Assembly (NCBI GenBank): GCA_027605045.1 | Contig: JAQFWX010000003.1 | Span: forward strand, 2,542,001-2,606,000 | DNA length: 64,000 nt | Direction: 5' to 3' | DNA from: Phallus indusiatus | Lineage: Eukaryota; Basidiomycota; Agaricomycetes; Phallales; Phallaceae | Shown here: positions 35,701 to 45,761 of the stretch, in pieces | How the letters are laid out: each line of letters begins with the position of its first letter | How positions within the stretch are numbered: position 1 is the stretch's first letter | The notes under the pieces: generated by a model | The model's input: only the letters and a program-made list of their open reading frames with translations | Databases searched by the model: none | What the model was told of the DNA's origin: nothing | Program-made: the position numbers and the translations under genes

Positions 35701-35870
35701 ATGTCATTGGGAAGTCATTTGAAAGACCAACGGGTTACATGATCCACAGCGTCACTTGGAGGTGTTCCAATAGGGAATTTGGAAGCGGGAGAGTTGTTAT
35801 TTGTGGAAGCACTCAGGATGAGTGTAGCATATAGAGAAATCTGTAGGAGACGTCGTAAAAGTCCTTGCAT
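32776..35870 (-). CDS. Secreted alpha-mannosidase, glycoside hydrolase family 92
   Basis: Many short minus-strand exons. It begins with a signal peptide (MQGLLRRLLQISLYATLI, residues 1-22) from ATG 35870. Landmarks in order: IGNGGIAPSFTGGMI, APPFAMTRWVAQTRENYVS and GTHQPAIWMG near the N terminus; GYSIWDTYRAE with WEIFFAPERM; IVETNIM joined to IGTHVDSLIAEAMIKG; TGFDTDVAYAGVYKDAT; LDYSYDDFAV; GDEWIYTLDVMHDVPG; and the C-terminal NEDCGQMSAWY with GFYPVNPSS. These are characteristic of GH92 exo-mannosidases, which remove alpha-linked mannose using calcium. The product is probably secreted or vacuolar and acts on mannoproteins or glycans. I see no internal break. The first intron (after VDHVTR) uses a gtcttt donor and is the least certain join. 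Confidence 0.85.
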
Positions 35871-36282
35871 GGAGGGCGAGTGTTGTGATCAGAACATGGA
35901 GAAACCAGCTCCAGCTATTTATGTTTTATGTTCTCTACCACAAAGCGAGAATTTTAGAATACTCCTCTAAGAGAGTTAAGTATTCTATTGCATCCAGAAC
36001 TGTGGCAACAGAGTTGGAACGTAACACTATGTGACTGCGTGTTTCGACCTAATCAGTCACGTAATAAAAACAAGCTCCAACTTTAATGAGGCCGAATGAA
36101 CCAAGTTTCGAGATCGATGATCTTCTTGTAGGCTTCTCGGAATAAGAAGTATTTTGAGTTTACCATCCAAGAATATCCGCGATAAACGTTAAACGTTAGT
36201 GTTTCATAAATGACGTGGACGGGCGAAAAAAGCCCCATCCTTCTCAAACAATAAACAGTTAGTTAAGTGGATCCATAGACAA

Positions 36283-36440
36283 TTAGAATCTATGGATACC
36301 TCGGATCCGTTCATCGGGATGTATAATATCGAGCCATTTGTCCACATGGTTTGGTCGAAGTGGTCCTTCCCCAGGAGCGACAAACATGCGATCATTGCGA
36401 TGGGCTGGATTGGGAGCTATAGGCACATGTCGTTCAAGCT
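36283..36440 (-). pseudogene. Orphan terminal exon, unidentified
   Basis: After an acceptor at ctag a minus-strand frame reads LERHVPIAPNPAHRNDRM, then FVAPGEGPLRPNHVDKWL and ends ERIRGIHRF stop. With a short intron (about 37 nt) it could extend upstream through ETALPLANAY. The protein-like composition and clean frame suggest a remnant of a real gene. No 5' part is found before the DPH4-type promoter. Not recognised. Confidence 0.3.
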
Positions 36441-36535
36441 AGAAGACATTTCTTGTTGAGAGTGGGTTATGTTACGTAAGCGTTCGCTAAAGGCAACGCC
36501 GTTTCCCTTTTTTTTGAGAAGACTCAAGTCTTCAA

Positions 36536-36545
36536 TATATATAAA
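36536..36545 (+). promoter_or_regulatory. TATA box for the DPH4-type gene
   Basis: tatatataaa on the plus strand, about 325 bases before the ATG at 36870, implying a long leader that contains the mini-ORFs. Confidence 0.5.
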
Positions 36546-36573
36546 CTTCAGTTCCATCGATTTTCGTCTCCTC

Positions 36574-36700
36574 AGTTGTTTCTTAATACTGAGGAGTAAG
36601 TAACATTAATTAACTAGCTTTCATTATCTTTACTCATACGCTGTAAAGATTCTTTATTAGGTCCGCTTTTAATACAATAGTTGTTTCTTAATACTGAGGA
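36574..36700. repeat. 22-bp direct repeat in the DPH4-type leader
   Basis: The unit at 36574-36595 recurs exactly at 36679-36700; it begins agttgtttcttaatactgag. The short string tctttattag also occurs twice nearby. This looks like a local slipped duplication in the 5' leader. Confidence 0.8.
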
Positions 36701-36826
36701 ATTCTTTATTAGTCAATAATGTCCGTAATTTCTCCACATTTCTGTATTTTCTGGGTCTAAGGGAGAGATTGATATGGAAGGGTTCGATTATCTCATCGTA
36801 AATTGCGCCTGAAAGACGTTTTGAAC

Positions 36827-36867
36827 ATGACACGGCGAAAAAGTTGCTAATGGACTGAATGAGCTAA
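36827..36867 (+). promoter_or_regulatory. Three chained upstream mini-ORFs
   Basis: ATG 36827 to TAA 36850 (7 codons plus stop), ATG 36850 to TGA 36858 (two codons plus stop), and ATG 36859 to TAA 36867 (two codons plus stop). The second start overlaps the first stop (taatg), the third start abuts the second stop, and the main ATG follows at 36870. If transcribed, they should limit translation of the main frame to reinitiation or leaky scanning. Confidence 0.6.
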
Positions 36868-36869
36868 AT

Positions 36870-37424
36870 ATGTGGGTGCGTGAGAATCGAGAAAAAAAAA
36901 GCGCTCGTCGTCTGCTCTCGGCATCCTCCGTTTCCCGTTCCACCCTGGCGACGTTCATTGATTTTTACGATTTGTTGTCGCTACCACGAAATGGCAATAT
37001 CTCACAAGAAGATATCAAAAGGGCCTATCATCGCAAGCTCCTACTGCTGCATCCAGACAAGCTAAAACTAGATCCGAGTTCTAACGCAACTCAGCCCACA
37101 CAGACAAACACAGCAGACATTGCAACGCTAAAAGAAGCGTTTTCGACACTTTTTGATCCGGAAAAGCGACGAATATACGATGCCTCTCTTGAAAAACGCA
37201 CAGGGACGCGGCCTGCTCAGGTCGTCTCCTTGGAAGACTTCACGATAATCGACGACACTAGTGGAGGTGCTCCCGTCTACAGTCATGCTTGTCGCTGCGG
37301 CGGATATTATTACATCTCAGTAATCGATATGGAAGTCGACGTCCATCTCATTAGCTGCGAAACATGCTCCGAGTCCATCTGGGTCGGATACGAAGTCGTG
37401 GAAGAAGATGGGCCAGCGGAGTGA
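36870..37424 (+). CDS. DPH4: DPH4-type J-domain protein with CSL zinc finger (diphthamide biosynthesis), 184 aa
   Basis: Single exon. J domain at about residues 31-105: DFYDLLSLP, KRAYHRKLLLLHPDK with the HPD triad, then LKEAFSTLFDPEKRRIYD. A C-terminal DPH-type (CSL) zinc finger follows with HACRCGGYYYIS and ISCETCS, giving the CxC...CxxC metal site. This architecture is that of Dph4/DNAJC24, which supports the Dph1-Dph2 radical enzyme in the first step of diphthamide formation on elongation factor 2, in the cytosol. The first 30 residues are basic and not part of the domain. An internal Met at residue 41 lies inside the J domain, so the 36870 start is preferred. Confidence 0.88.
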   Translation: MWVRENREKKSARRLLSASSVSRSTLATFIDFYDLLSLPRNGNISQEDIKRAYHRKLLLLHPDKLKLDPSSNATQPTQTNTADIATLKEAFSTLFDPEKRRIYDASLEKRTGTRPAQVVSLEDFTIIDDTSGGAPVYSHACRCGGYYYISVIDMEVDVHLISCETCSESIWVGYEVVEEDGPAE

Positions 37425-38390
37425 TTTCAACTTCAAGTAGCCAATGACTTGGGCTTTGGATGTCATTTGCAAGATGACACAACGGTTTATATCCCACAGA
37501 GTATACAGTCCATTTCTCTGTAATCAAAAAGCCTTGTATGAATAACAGATCATTAGTGCTATGGCATCGGACATGAGATCCCATTGCACATACAAGAACA
37601 TGCATGAAGTGGGCAATGTAGGAAGAACCCCGGATGTAAAATCCATGGAATTGTGGCAAGGTCCGCAGAAGAACTTGAGGTCATTGTAAAAGAAGGCGAA
37701 GAGCGAAGCTAGTGAAGAATATCGGGTTTGCTCCGAGGAGGTGCCGACCGCGGTCATGATCCTATAACTTGGGGGCTACATGTGCGAAGGGCTTCTGGAC
37801 TGTTTCCCTCGTTCTTCTCTCCATACTCTAGCTACGTCGATGGTGCAAATGGGAGCATCCGCTCTGACTAGCACGTTCGTCGGATTAGAAATTGAACGCG
37901 AATCTATCTTCAAGACGGGTATTATTGGACGATGATGAGTCAGAGAATAGCAAAAACTTGCCAAATGGTTGTGCCGTAGTGATATGACATGACATTGGAA
38001 GTGCGGTTTTTAACCTAGTCGATCCGCATTGAAGACAGTGACATCGCCGCTATGAAGAAATGAAAGGGCGTCGCTGCATGATCGGTCGGTCACATATTTT
38101 GTAAAGAAGATAAGGTCATTTACCTGCTAAAACTAAATAAGATATAGCAGTTAGGATTGAGAACTTGAGACTTGAGCTTGAGCTCGAGAACTTTGAGAGA
38201 TGTCGCCCAAGACTTGGCGCGCGCTGACGATTTGGCACACGGCCGGAAACGTCAGAAAAAACGCCATTAAACTCCATCACCCAATCGCTTTTCACATTTT
38301 CAAACTCCGTAACTTTATTTTCCAATAGAAAAAAGTGATAATGGAGATTCGCGTCTCTCGCTACTCATCTCAAACCTCATCTTGCTCTTC
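37425..38390. other. Intergenic
   Basis: About 970 bases. A frame after an acceptor near 37549 (plus) stays open for about 48 codons and could be a relic, but nothing links to it. Minus-strand frames at 37351-37757 have no motif. No feature supported. Confidence 0.4.
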
Positions 38391-40140
38391 ATGTCTGCTA
38401 AAAGGCCCTTAGCCGAGGATGAATCCAGTGATGATTCTACACCGCTTCATAATACGATTGTGAAAAAACGAACGAAAAGGGGAGAGCTGTTATCCTCAGT
38501 AATGAGGACTTCGGTCATCACCCTATCAATAGCGGAAAATCCAAGCAGGGATGGAGCCGTCAGACGTGGGCAGTAATACCTAACTCTAACAAAACGGATA
38601 TCGTTCATTGATCAGTGTTTTGCAGTCAAACGCATCAATCAGAAGGCTCTTTTTACGGTCAAAGAAAAGCTGACCTCGGCTTTCCAACTTCAGCGCTCCG
38701 AGAATAGTGAAAGAGAAACAAAAGCACAGCAGGCAATGAAGTAAGTTCAGTTTTTGATATTGATCCTTGGAACGACCATTAACGCAAAATGTATAGATGT
38801 GCTCTAAAATTGATGTCGCAATATAGGAAAGAAACAATATCTTAAGAATCTCTTCGAAAGCTGCTAAGAACTATCCGCGTTCCTTTCAGAATCAACCCGG
38901 AAGACATTATGAAAATGTCAACAGACTTATCAGTACCCAATTTCCAAGAAAAAGAGCGCCAGTAAGAACCTCGAACAAACAAACACACGCGAGAACAGAT
39001 ACATTGAAATCTCCACTTTGTAGTTTCGTCGAAATTAAAGGCAGTTTGAATACAATGGGTCGTAACCGTCACTGGATCAACCTGCTCTCGTTTGGTATAG
39101 GCATCCTTTTCGACACCGAACATTTTTCCGTCTGTTCGACAGCTTTAAGCAAAAGTTTATGGACATTTTGCGGTAAGTTAGAAACTAAACGAAGCGCAAC
39201 TTTTAGGGCATTCCAATTCTTCTTTCACTCACATCAAAAACAACAGGGGAAGGCGGAGTGACCCGAGCCGCCGTAATCAATCTTGAAATGGTTCGTGAAT
39301 AATTTTTTTTTTGATATTCCTACTATCCTGTCTAAAACCTATTTATGTCACGCCAGGCCTATACTCGTATCATGACAGAAAGCGACAAACAAATGTATAA
39401 ATTGTACGTACATTTAATACTTGGGAATTTTGGTTTTATTTTTGACAACATATGCTTCAAAGCGTATATCGCACTAGCGCTGCTGATGCGATTTTTGATT
39501 ATGGAGTCGCCGAGCTAACCGAGGAAGTCAGGATAATGCTGGAAAGGGCAACAAATAGTAACAATATGGAAGAGACGGACCGGGTATATCGTTGGAAAAG
39601 ATTTCTAAACGGGAAGCTAACAAAGATCTGACAGGAAGAAAGTTCGAATCCGCCAACAGTCATACATATCTATAATGACGGGCCTGCGGTAGTATCGGAC
39701 TCTGACGAAGGAGATTCAGACTTGGAATATGAGGAAATTTATAATTTCAGTAACGATGACGACGAAGAATATATCACACGGAGCAGCAGTTCTTACCAGC
39801 AGCCAAATCACGCTGTCAAAAAGCACCGATCCCGACTCCACTTACCACAAATACAAGTATTGAAGCCTATGGTGATAGATAAAAGCAAAAATGTCAAGGT
39901 GTGTGAAGTTCTTTATGCGGTAAGGCTTTCCAAAATATCTTCTATCTTATTTGCCAGATAGACGACAATTGGATGAACAGAAAAAAGGCTCTGCTTAACA
40001 AAATCATCAGATTAGAAAGGCCTTATCCAGCGTGCGATACTTGGTTGCATTGGGAGGCTTATTATCAAGCACAATGGGACGCGTTAGAATTATGGCTAGA
40101 GTTGAAAGACTTGGCTGCCAAAATTAAAAATTCTGTTTGA
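38391..40140 (+). CDS. Hypothetical multi-exon protein, charged, about 350 aa
   Basis: Starts at ATG 38391 (MSAKRPLAEDESSDD, basic NLS-like KKRTKRG). Coding exons are then recognisable by frame: KRINQKALFTVKEKLTSAF (38629-38740), INPEDIMKMSTDLSVPNF (38889-38962), NTMGILFDTEHFSVC, GIPILLSLTSKTTGEGG (39209-39291), AYTRIMTESDKQMYK (39357-39402), SAADAIFDYGVAELTEEV (39470-39630), a long acidic exon with YNFSNDDDEEYIT (39636-39897), and a last exon MNRKKALLNKIIRLERPYPA to the stop at 40140. Joins between the first three exons are ambiguous: several short introns (34-67 nt) fit. The acidic and basic tracts suggest a nuclear protein. I do not recognise a domain. Confidence 0.6.
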
Positions 40141-40665
40141 ATAGATTGTTTTTTATGCTTCTATAACAAAATGGAGAAGAGTGCGTCATGTACATTATGT
40201 GTCAACGATATGTCAGAAAAATTATCCTTTTATAGTATCGGATTACTTATTTTGAATACAAAAGTGCCGCTTGATGCAGCCTTCGCTGTAATGCCCTCCA
40301 TCCGATTATTCTATCGTCATTCTGCCAAATCACTTATTCGTTTACATAGGCATTGTAAAAAAAAAACGATCAAGGGTTTTGAGCAATCGCGTTGTCGCGT
40401 TGTATTGGTGGGTTCGTACAAAATAATGGTATAGCTTTCCCTGCTACATAACCACCCGGACCCGTACATTAATTCCCAAAATACATGATCTATATAAATA
40501 TATGGACAAACATCGTACAGTTCACAAACTCGTCCATTCGTCCACCTGTGAGCACGGAGCCGTGTCCGTCGCTCATGTGGTGAAAGGCTTTGGACCAATA
40601 TGGTCCTGGCCTTTAAAATAACTGGACATCGACATCTCGCTACCTACGCTTTTCAGCCGAATCAG
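40141..40665. other. Intergenic
   Basis: Spacer upstream of the next gene's TATA box. Open frames at 40171-40434 (plus) and 40317-40598 (minus) are unsupported. Confidence 0.5.
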
Positions 40666-40673
40666 TATAAATA
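40666..40673 (+). promoter_or_regulatory. TATA box for the 40804 gene
   Basis: tataaata followed by a C/A-rich leader without ATG up to 40804; spacing of 131 bases to the start codon. Confidence 0.7.
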
Positions 40674-40803
40674 GGCAGGGAGAACCTCATTCAACCCGTC
40701 TCAACCGAATTACCCCCGTTGAACGTAACAACCCAACCTTGTCAACCTCAAGGAACTGTATCCCTTTTAACCTTCACATTTACCCTTCAATTTCAAACTG
40801 CAT

Positions 40804-42746
40804 ATGTCTTCCTTCAATGATAATACCTTTGTTTACGTCAATGCTCCCGACTATTCTGGAGACGATGACCAATCCAGCCAAGTAATACCTCAGGATGTAC
40901 CAGGTCCTCTAGCACCGGAGTCGTATTACCCTCACCCTCCTCAAAGGCCTCCATCATCTCAAAGTTATCAACACCCTTGGCCTGCTCACGCTTTCCAACA
41001 GGAGGAAAGAGATCAGGATCATTACACTGGTTTCGATCACTGGGACAACGTGGCGCAAGGCGACGCTGCTACTCGGATCGATGGTAATTCACCATTCCAT
41101 TCTCCTATGTATATATTTTCTTCTCACCTTTTTTTCTTTTTTCTTCTTCAGAATGGTATGATTCCGATGTTAAAAGTGACAGTTCGTCGACAAATAGCTC
41201 GTAAGTTGTAATAATTTTCCTGTTTCTTTGGTGCTGTTGTTTTTTTTTTTTGAACTCACTGCTCATTTCTTACAGTACGAAGCCCAACGCGTTAGGCATA
41301 TTTACGAAAGATAGTACTCCTTACAAAGGGTTACTTTTTTCTCCGCCAAGTGGATTCGCGAGACCCGAACAAACTGATCCACCACTCCGCGCCTGTGAAT
41401 ACGTACCAACCCCTTGGCCGACCTGGACACAGCGAACTCCTCCTTTTACTCTTAACGAACACGAAGTTCAGCCTTTATCAACAATGGACGACGATGCGTA
41501 CGCCTCTATCGCGTCTCCAGCACTCGGCAAAGGCGGATTCTATGAGCGTTGTACATGTACTGCCTTTAATCCTTTCGCGGTCTGGGATTTCAACCGTATA
41601 CGTAATGTAATGTCGGAGGCTCCACAGAATCGTCCTCCCCCGATACAGAAGCCGGGAATGCGCCAACGGGACTCTTCGATTTGGAGTTTAGACGGTTTAC
41701 CGGAGCCTGTTTGGCCTTATCCCACTCTGGCTTGGGGCTCAACTTGCTCGTCACTAATGGCTTGTCGCAACCCCACTCGCCACCTTGGTCTCATCTCTCA
41801 TGCTCCTGTCGCGATGTCGAGTAAATTCACGTTTACTAGTCGACGTTCAGTCAGCTCGACCTTCGCAAAACATCCCTTTGTCACGAGATTCAGGCCTAGT
41901 GCGATACCTAAATTTGCTCCTCTCATGAGTACTGTGTCCGTGAGGAATTCCTCTGAATCATTGACTGCGTTCCCTTTACCCTCTCGCAGTCGATCTACGG
42001 GAAATTTCGGCCCTTTTTGCCCTACAGACTCTACCCCGCCACCTTTCCCTACCGCAAGCACCGACTTGATGAACGGCTCAAACCCCTTTGTCACCACAAC
42101 ACCTAAGGCGATGAAAGTTGACAATGCCGCTCCGAACTCTTCAGACGGGTCCGACGTTTCTTCTCCAAATTCTTTCTTTTCGTTTGAAAGCGAGAGCCCC
42201 GCCGATAGTGATAGGCCAGAAGACGATAATGTCAAGTCGGACCACCCAAGGTTGACGTCGACGTGTCTGTCGAAGGTCGCATTTGCTAGTAGTCCCACGA
42301 AAACCATTAGATCGTGGCGGAAAAAGATCCCAACTAGTGACGTTCCTACTGTGAGCTCTAGTGGGCCTCTTCAGCCCCGTCGTCGCGCTACTCCATTCGA
42401 CACTGTGGCAGCCGTAATTCGCTCAAATTCTCGAAAACATGGCGATATTACTGATTCCCATGTTGAATCGATCACATCCGTTGGTGCGATTGGTGGAAAT
42501 AAGACGGGCGGTATTGGCACGGTTGCTAAATCATCATCTATCACCCGGACATTGACTCCCTTTAAAGCCTGCACTGAACAAGTTTCTGCCAATGAATCTA
42601 ATAGTCGCCCTGAAAAATCCGGAGTCTCATTGGATTTATCCAAGTATCATATTATCAGCCAAGTTGAGCATGAAAAAAATTACTTCGTTATATTAGGGGA
42701 TGAGAACGGGGAGGAAGTGGGGCACATGATCTTGAAAAGAAAATGA
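40804..42746 (+). CDS. Hypothetical Ser/Pro-rich protein, about 600 aa
   Basis: Three exons: 40804 to about 41083 (ending ATRID with donor gtaatt), a short exon about 41152-41201 (EWYDSDVKSDSSSTNS) and a long exon from about 41277 to 42746. Residues 1-90 are rich in Pro, Tyr, Gln and Asp (YYPHPPQRPPSSQSYQHPW). The middle has several Trp-containing short motifs (PWPTWTQRTPPF, CTAFNPFAVWDFNRI). A Ser/Thr/Pro region follows, then a compact C-terminal strand-like segment (YHIISQVEHEKNYFVILG). No known domain, signal peptide or membrane helix. Low-complexity composition suggests a regulatory or scaffold protein. Good TATA and long intact frame support a real gene. Confidence 0.75.
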
Positions 42747-43318
42747 AAAACTTGAAGAAACGAAACGCTTCTTTGTGCCTCTGCTTTATCAAACTTTATG
42801 TATAATGTGTATAATGTAAATGTGAATAAATAATTTCTTTCTCGCCTTTTATGAATTGTTGAACTTTGTTGAACTTGCGCGTGAGGCTGATTATAACGGA
42901 AAATGGCAAAGTTGAATAATATGAATTGACCGTTGAAACGTTGACTGACCGGGTAAATCGGCTCGGTGGACAAGCCGTGAGAGCGGCACGACACAACCCG
43001 ACCTCCACTATTGGTCCAAACTTTCACAGCCCTGGCAGCCGTAACGATGCCCTCACTAGTTTATTTTCACGCTGCCCTTTCCCTTCATTCACATTCGCTC
43101 GGACTAAGTTATTCTTGCTACGTGGCGACCAATTGTGTTCCTCCTGAAACGTCTGATAAACTTCAGAAAAAGGGGTAGAGACTTTGCGGGCTTGCCACGT
43201 CCCTGATCAACGTTGCTTTTGAAGCTCTTTTGCTTGATGCCTTCTGCCAACACCTAACTAACGTGCTAGTCGGAGAGGGTGAAAGACGAAGAAATAAAGC
43301 GGTCAAAATAACATAACG
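42747..43318. other. Intergenic
   Basis: Includes the 3' flank of the previous gene and the promoter of the CAP59-type gene. Nothing else supported. Confidence 0.5.
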
Positions 43319-45215
43319 ATGGGTGACTTGCAGAAGAAAACGAGCAGATGGATCACCCGGCGGAAATGGACCGTCCTCATTCTGGTCCTCCCACTCTCCT
43401 TCCTGTTTGCAATAGTCGGTACACGCACCTCATACAGCTCTGGATATCGCAACAAATTCCACACATGGTTACGCACAAACTCCCGCTTGACATCCAGTAT
43501 TACAGTCCTACAGCGCGAAAAACAGTACGACGCAGTCATGCAACCTCTCCAGGCTATTCCACCATCGGCTCTAGCTCCAATCGGCACATTCCATCCCTCG
43601 TGTCCATCTGTTATCAATCTGAAACTCCGGTACTCTGACTTTTCTTCATTTACCACTAGAACTGCTACCACATTCGGTGCCACGTTGCCTGGTCAGTCAA
43701 CTTCGGATATAGCAATATACCTTGCGATACGAATTGAGAAACCCGATGAATATATCACCACTTTCATCCATGAATTGACTGCGTTAATTTTATACATCGG
43801 CAGTCACAGATTCTTCGTTCATGTCGTGCTTGCGGAGAGTGCCCATCCATCCCTGGGAGAGGCTATGTGGTCGACGCTCAATGAGCTACGCGTAGCTTAT
43901 AAGGCATGTTCTGCAAAGCTCCAAAGAAAGATGATAAAACAATTAACTCAGAATTGCGTTCTTAGATTACTCTGGGGCCAAAGTCTACATCGCAAAGCTA
44001 CATAATGGAAAACGTCAACCGAAAAAATCTGCTGATGGAACCTTTTTATTCCGGTGATGCAATACATCAGCTCGACGTACCTGCTTTTTCAAACGTCGTT
44101 TTCATTGAGGATTCTATATTCTGCGCGGAAGACGTTTTGGAGGTGAAGTGTGCTGCTTTTCACATGTCTTCCCACTAGTAACGCTGACTTATACCCTTTG
44201 TCGTTCAGCTATTATATGAACACAAATTCCAAGGAGCACAGCTCACTTGCGCTCTGGAATGGCGAGGAGGATTAATACACGATAAATGGACGATTCGCAC
44301 TTTGACCGGAAAGTAAGCCCGAGAAGTATAAAAAGAGAAAACCTCCTTTCTGATCAAATATCGTTCATCCTTTTCAGGCCACCGTACATGCAGTCGGCGC
44401 TGAATACCTTCTTCAAACCATCGCCAGGATCTGGCACAGGAACAAACGACGTAAAACTGCCGACACCGTTTTTCACTGATCCAACGACACGAAAGCGATA
44501 CCGTCTACTACGGTCATCTCCCGTATTCAGTTGCTGGAGCAATATTGTCATTATTGACCCTCGGGTTTTCTTACCAGTTTCTAAAGACGGTAATACTCCT
44601 AGTGGTGGAGAGGATGGCGAAGCAAATAAACCTGAAGAACAAAAACCAGGGCTAAGGTTCCGAACAATATCATCGGATCCTGACAAGTACAGCGAGACAT
44701 TCCTGTTCTGCGTCGATATGTGGTCCAGAGACATGTATAAAATCATAATAGTCCCTCGTGCAAGGTGCGTTTGCATCGCAGGCTCACTCGTTCCCAATTT
44801 TCTTAGTTAATGACTTCTCTATTACATCCAGTATTGGCGATACGTTTGGGATGTATGACCTTGTTCGACAAGACGGCCGACGAACGCTCAAGCACCCAGT
44901 AGGACTAGAACCGGAAGGACGAATGCTTATTTCCTATTTCAGATGGAATACGCAACCGCCGGGTGAAATCGTTTATCACGATTATGGCTTATGGGATGAG
45001 AATGAGGTGAGTCAGTCTGAGCAGGTTTTATCGGGCTGTTCTCTAAAGAACCGGCACAGCGTTATGGAAAATGGAACGAATCACTTATTGAGGCCTAATA
45101 CCATATTTTCCCGCGAGGCTTTTATTTATTTATTTTACGAACTACTACCACACAACAGGAACATCCTCACCCCGTACAACAAACTTCTCAAAAGACGCCG
45201 CACAAATATTTCTAA
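43319..45215 (+). CDS. CAP59/CMT1-family alpha-1,3-mannosyltransferase, type II membrane protein, 494 aa
   Basis: Exons 43319-43903, 43966-44142, 44209-44312, 44378-44764, 44832-45006 and 45159-45215 give 1485 nt in phase. Residues 17-35 (WTVLILVLPLSFLFAIVG) form a single signal-anchor, placing the enzyme in the secretory pathway with a lumenal catalytic domain. Family landmarks: ELRVAYK then SYIMENVNRKNLLMEPF, FSNVVFIEDSIFCAEDVLEL, CALEWRGG with HDKWTIR, FSCWSNIVIIDPRVFL, and FRTISSDPDKYSETFLFCVD. Cryptococcal Cap59 and Cmt1 act in capsule or mannan assembly; here a role in surface mannose glycans is inferred. The first intron (43904-43965) starts with GC rather than GT. The last short exon is the least certain part. 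Confidence 0.75.
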
Positions 45216-45761
45216 TCTCTTCCCCTTTCTCCAAACTTCCTTTTCCGAAGGTATCATAAATATACAAAATCTTTTTCAGGATTATATCACTGACAGGAAC
45301 CCACATCCCTTCCAAATGATTCTCGAAGACGGGCTTTTCAAAATAGACTTTAATACCGATTTGGTTCATGCGTGGATCGTATTCCGGATCTGATTCTTCT
45401 AGGCGCTTGAGTTTGCGCGGAAAAGGGATGGTGCGACATGAAAAGGGGTGAGAGGTCGAAGGGTTTTCTGGGTTAGGGTTGAAGGAGATTAGGACGAAGA
45501 CGTTGTAAACTGGTGCTATTTTGGCTACTGCTGGTTTCTTGCCGCGCGTTACTGGCGGTTTGTAGTATATTGTTGGGAAGTAAATTTTATGAGCCAGGAA
45601 GGAAAGACGGTATCGGATTGTGTTTTCATAATTGAATGGCTCGAGTGTTCGCTTTTTTTTAGAAAAAAATGTAATGATTTCGCAAAAAAGATAAAAGAAG
45701 CTGCAAGTACCATGTCCCCTGTTGTTACTAGCTTTCGAAATGCTTGTTGATTCCGGGCCAT
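45145..45761 (-). CDS. Hypothetical protein, about 180 aa, convergent with the CAP59 gene
   Basis: Minus-strand exon 1 from ATG 45761 reads MARNQQAFRKLVTTGDM, then a gtactt donor. After a roughly 58-base intron ending aaaaag, a long exon reads RTLEPFNYENTIRYRLSF, FPTIYYKPPVTRGKKPAVA, KIAPVYNVFVLISFNPNPEN, LKRLEESDPEYDP, IGIKVYFEKPVFENHLEGMW and ends EDVPVVW at 45145. Codon content and sustained frame argue for a real gene. Its 3' end overlaps the last exon of the CAP59-type gene by about 70 bases. No domain recognised; no signal or membrane segment. The start exon is less certain than the main exon. Confidence 0.55.

Larger units (their letters stand above)
35871..36869. other. Divergent region between GH92 and DPH4-type genes
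   Basis: Holds a minus-strand coding relic (36283-36440), a TATA box (36536-36545), a 22-bp direct repeat and three mini-ORFs, each listed separately. Confidence 0.5.

Noticed and set aside
41798..42307. Antisense open frame inside the 40804 gene
   Set aside because: No start context, motif or splice structure; the plus-strand frame is 498 codons and continuous.
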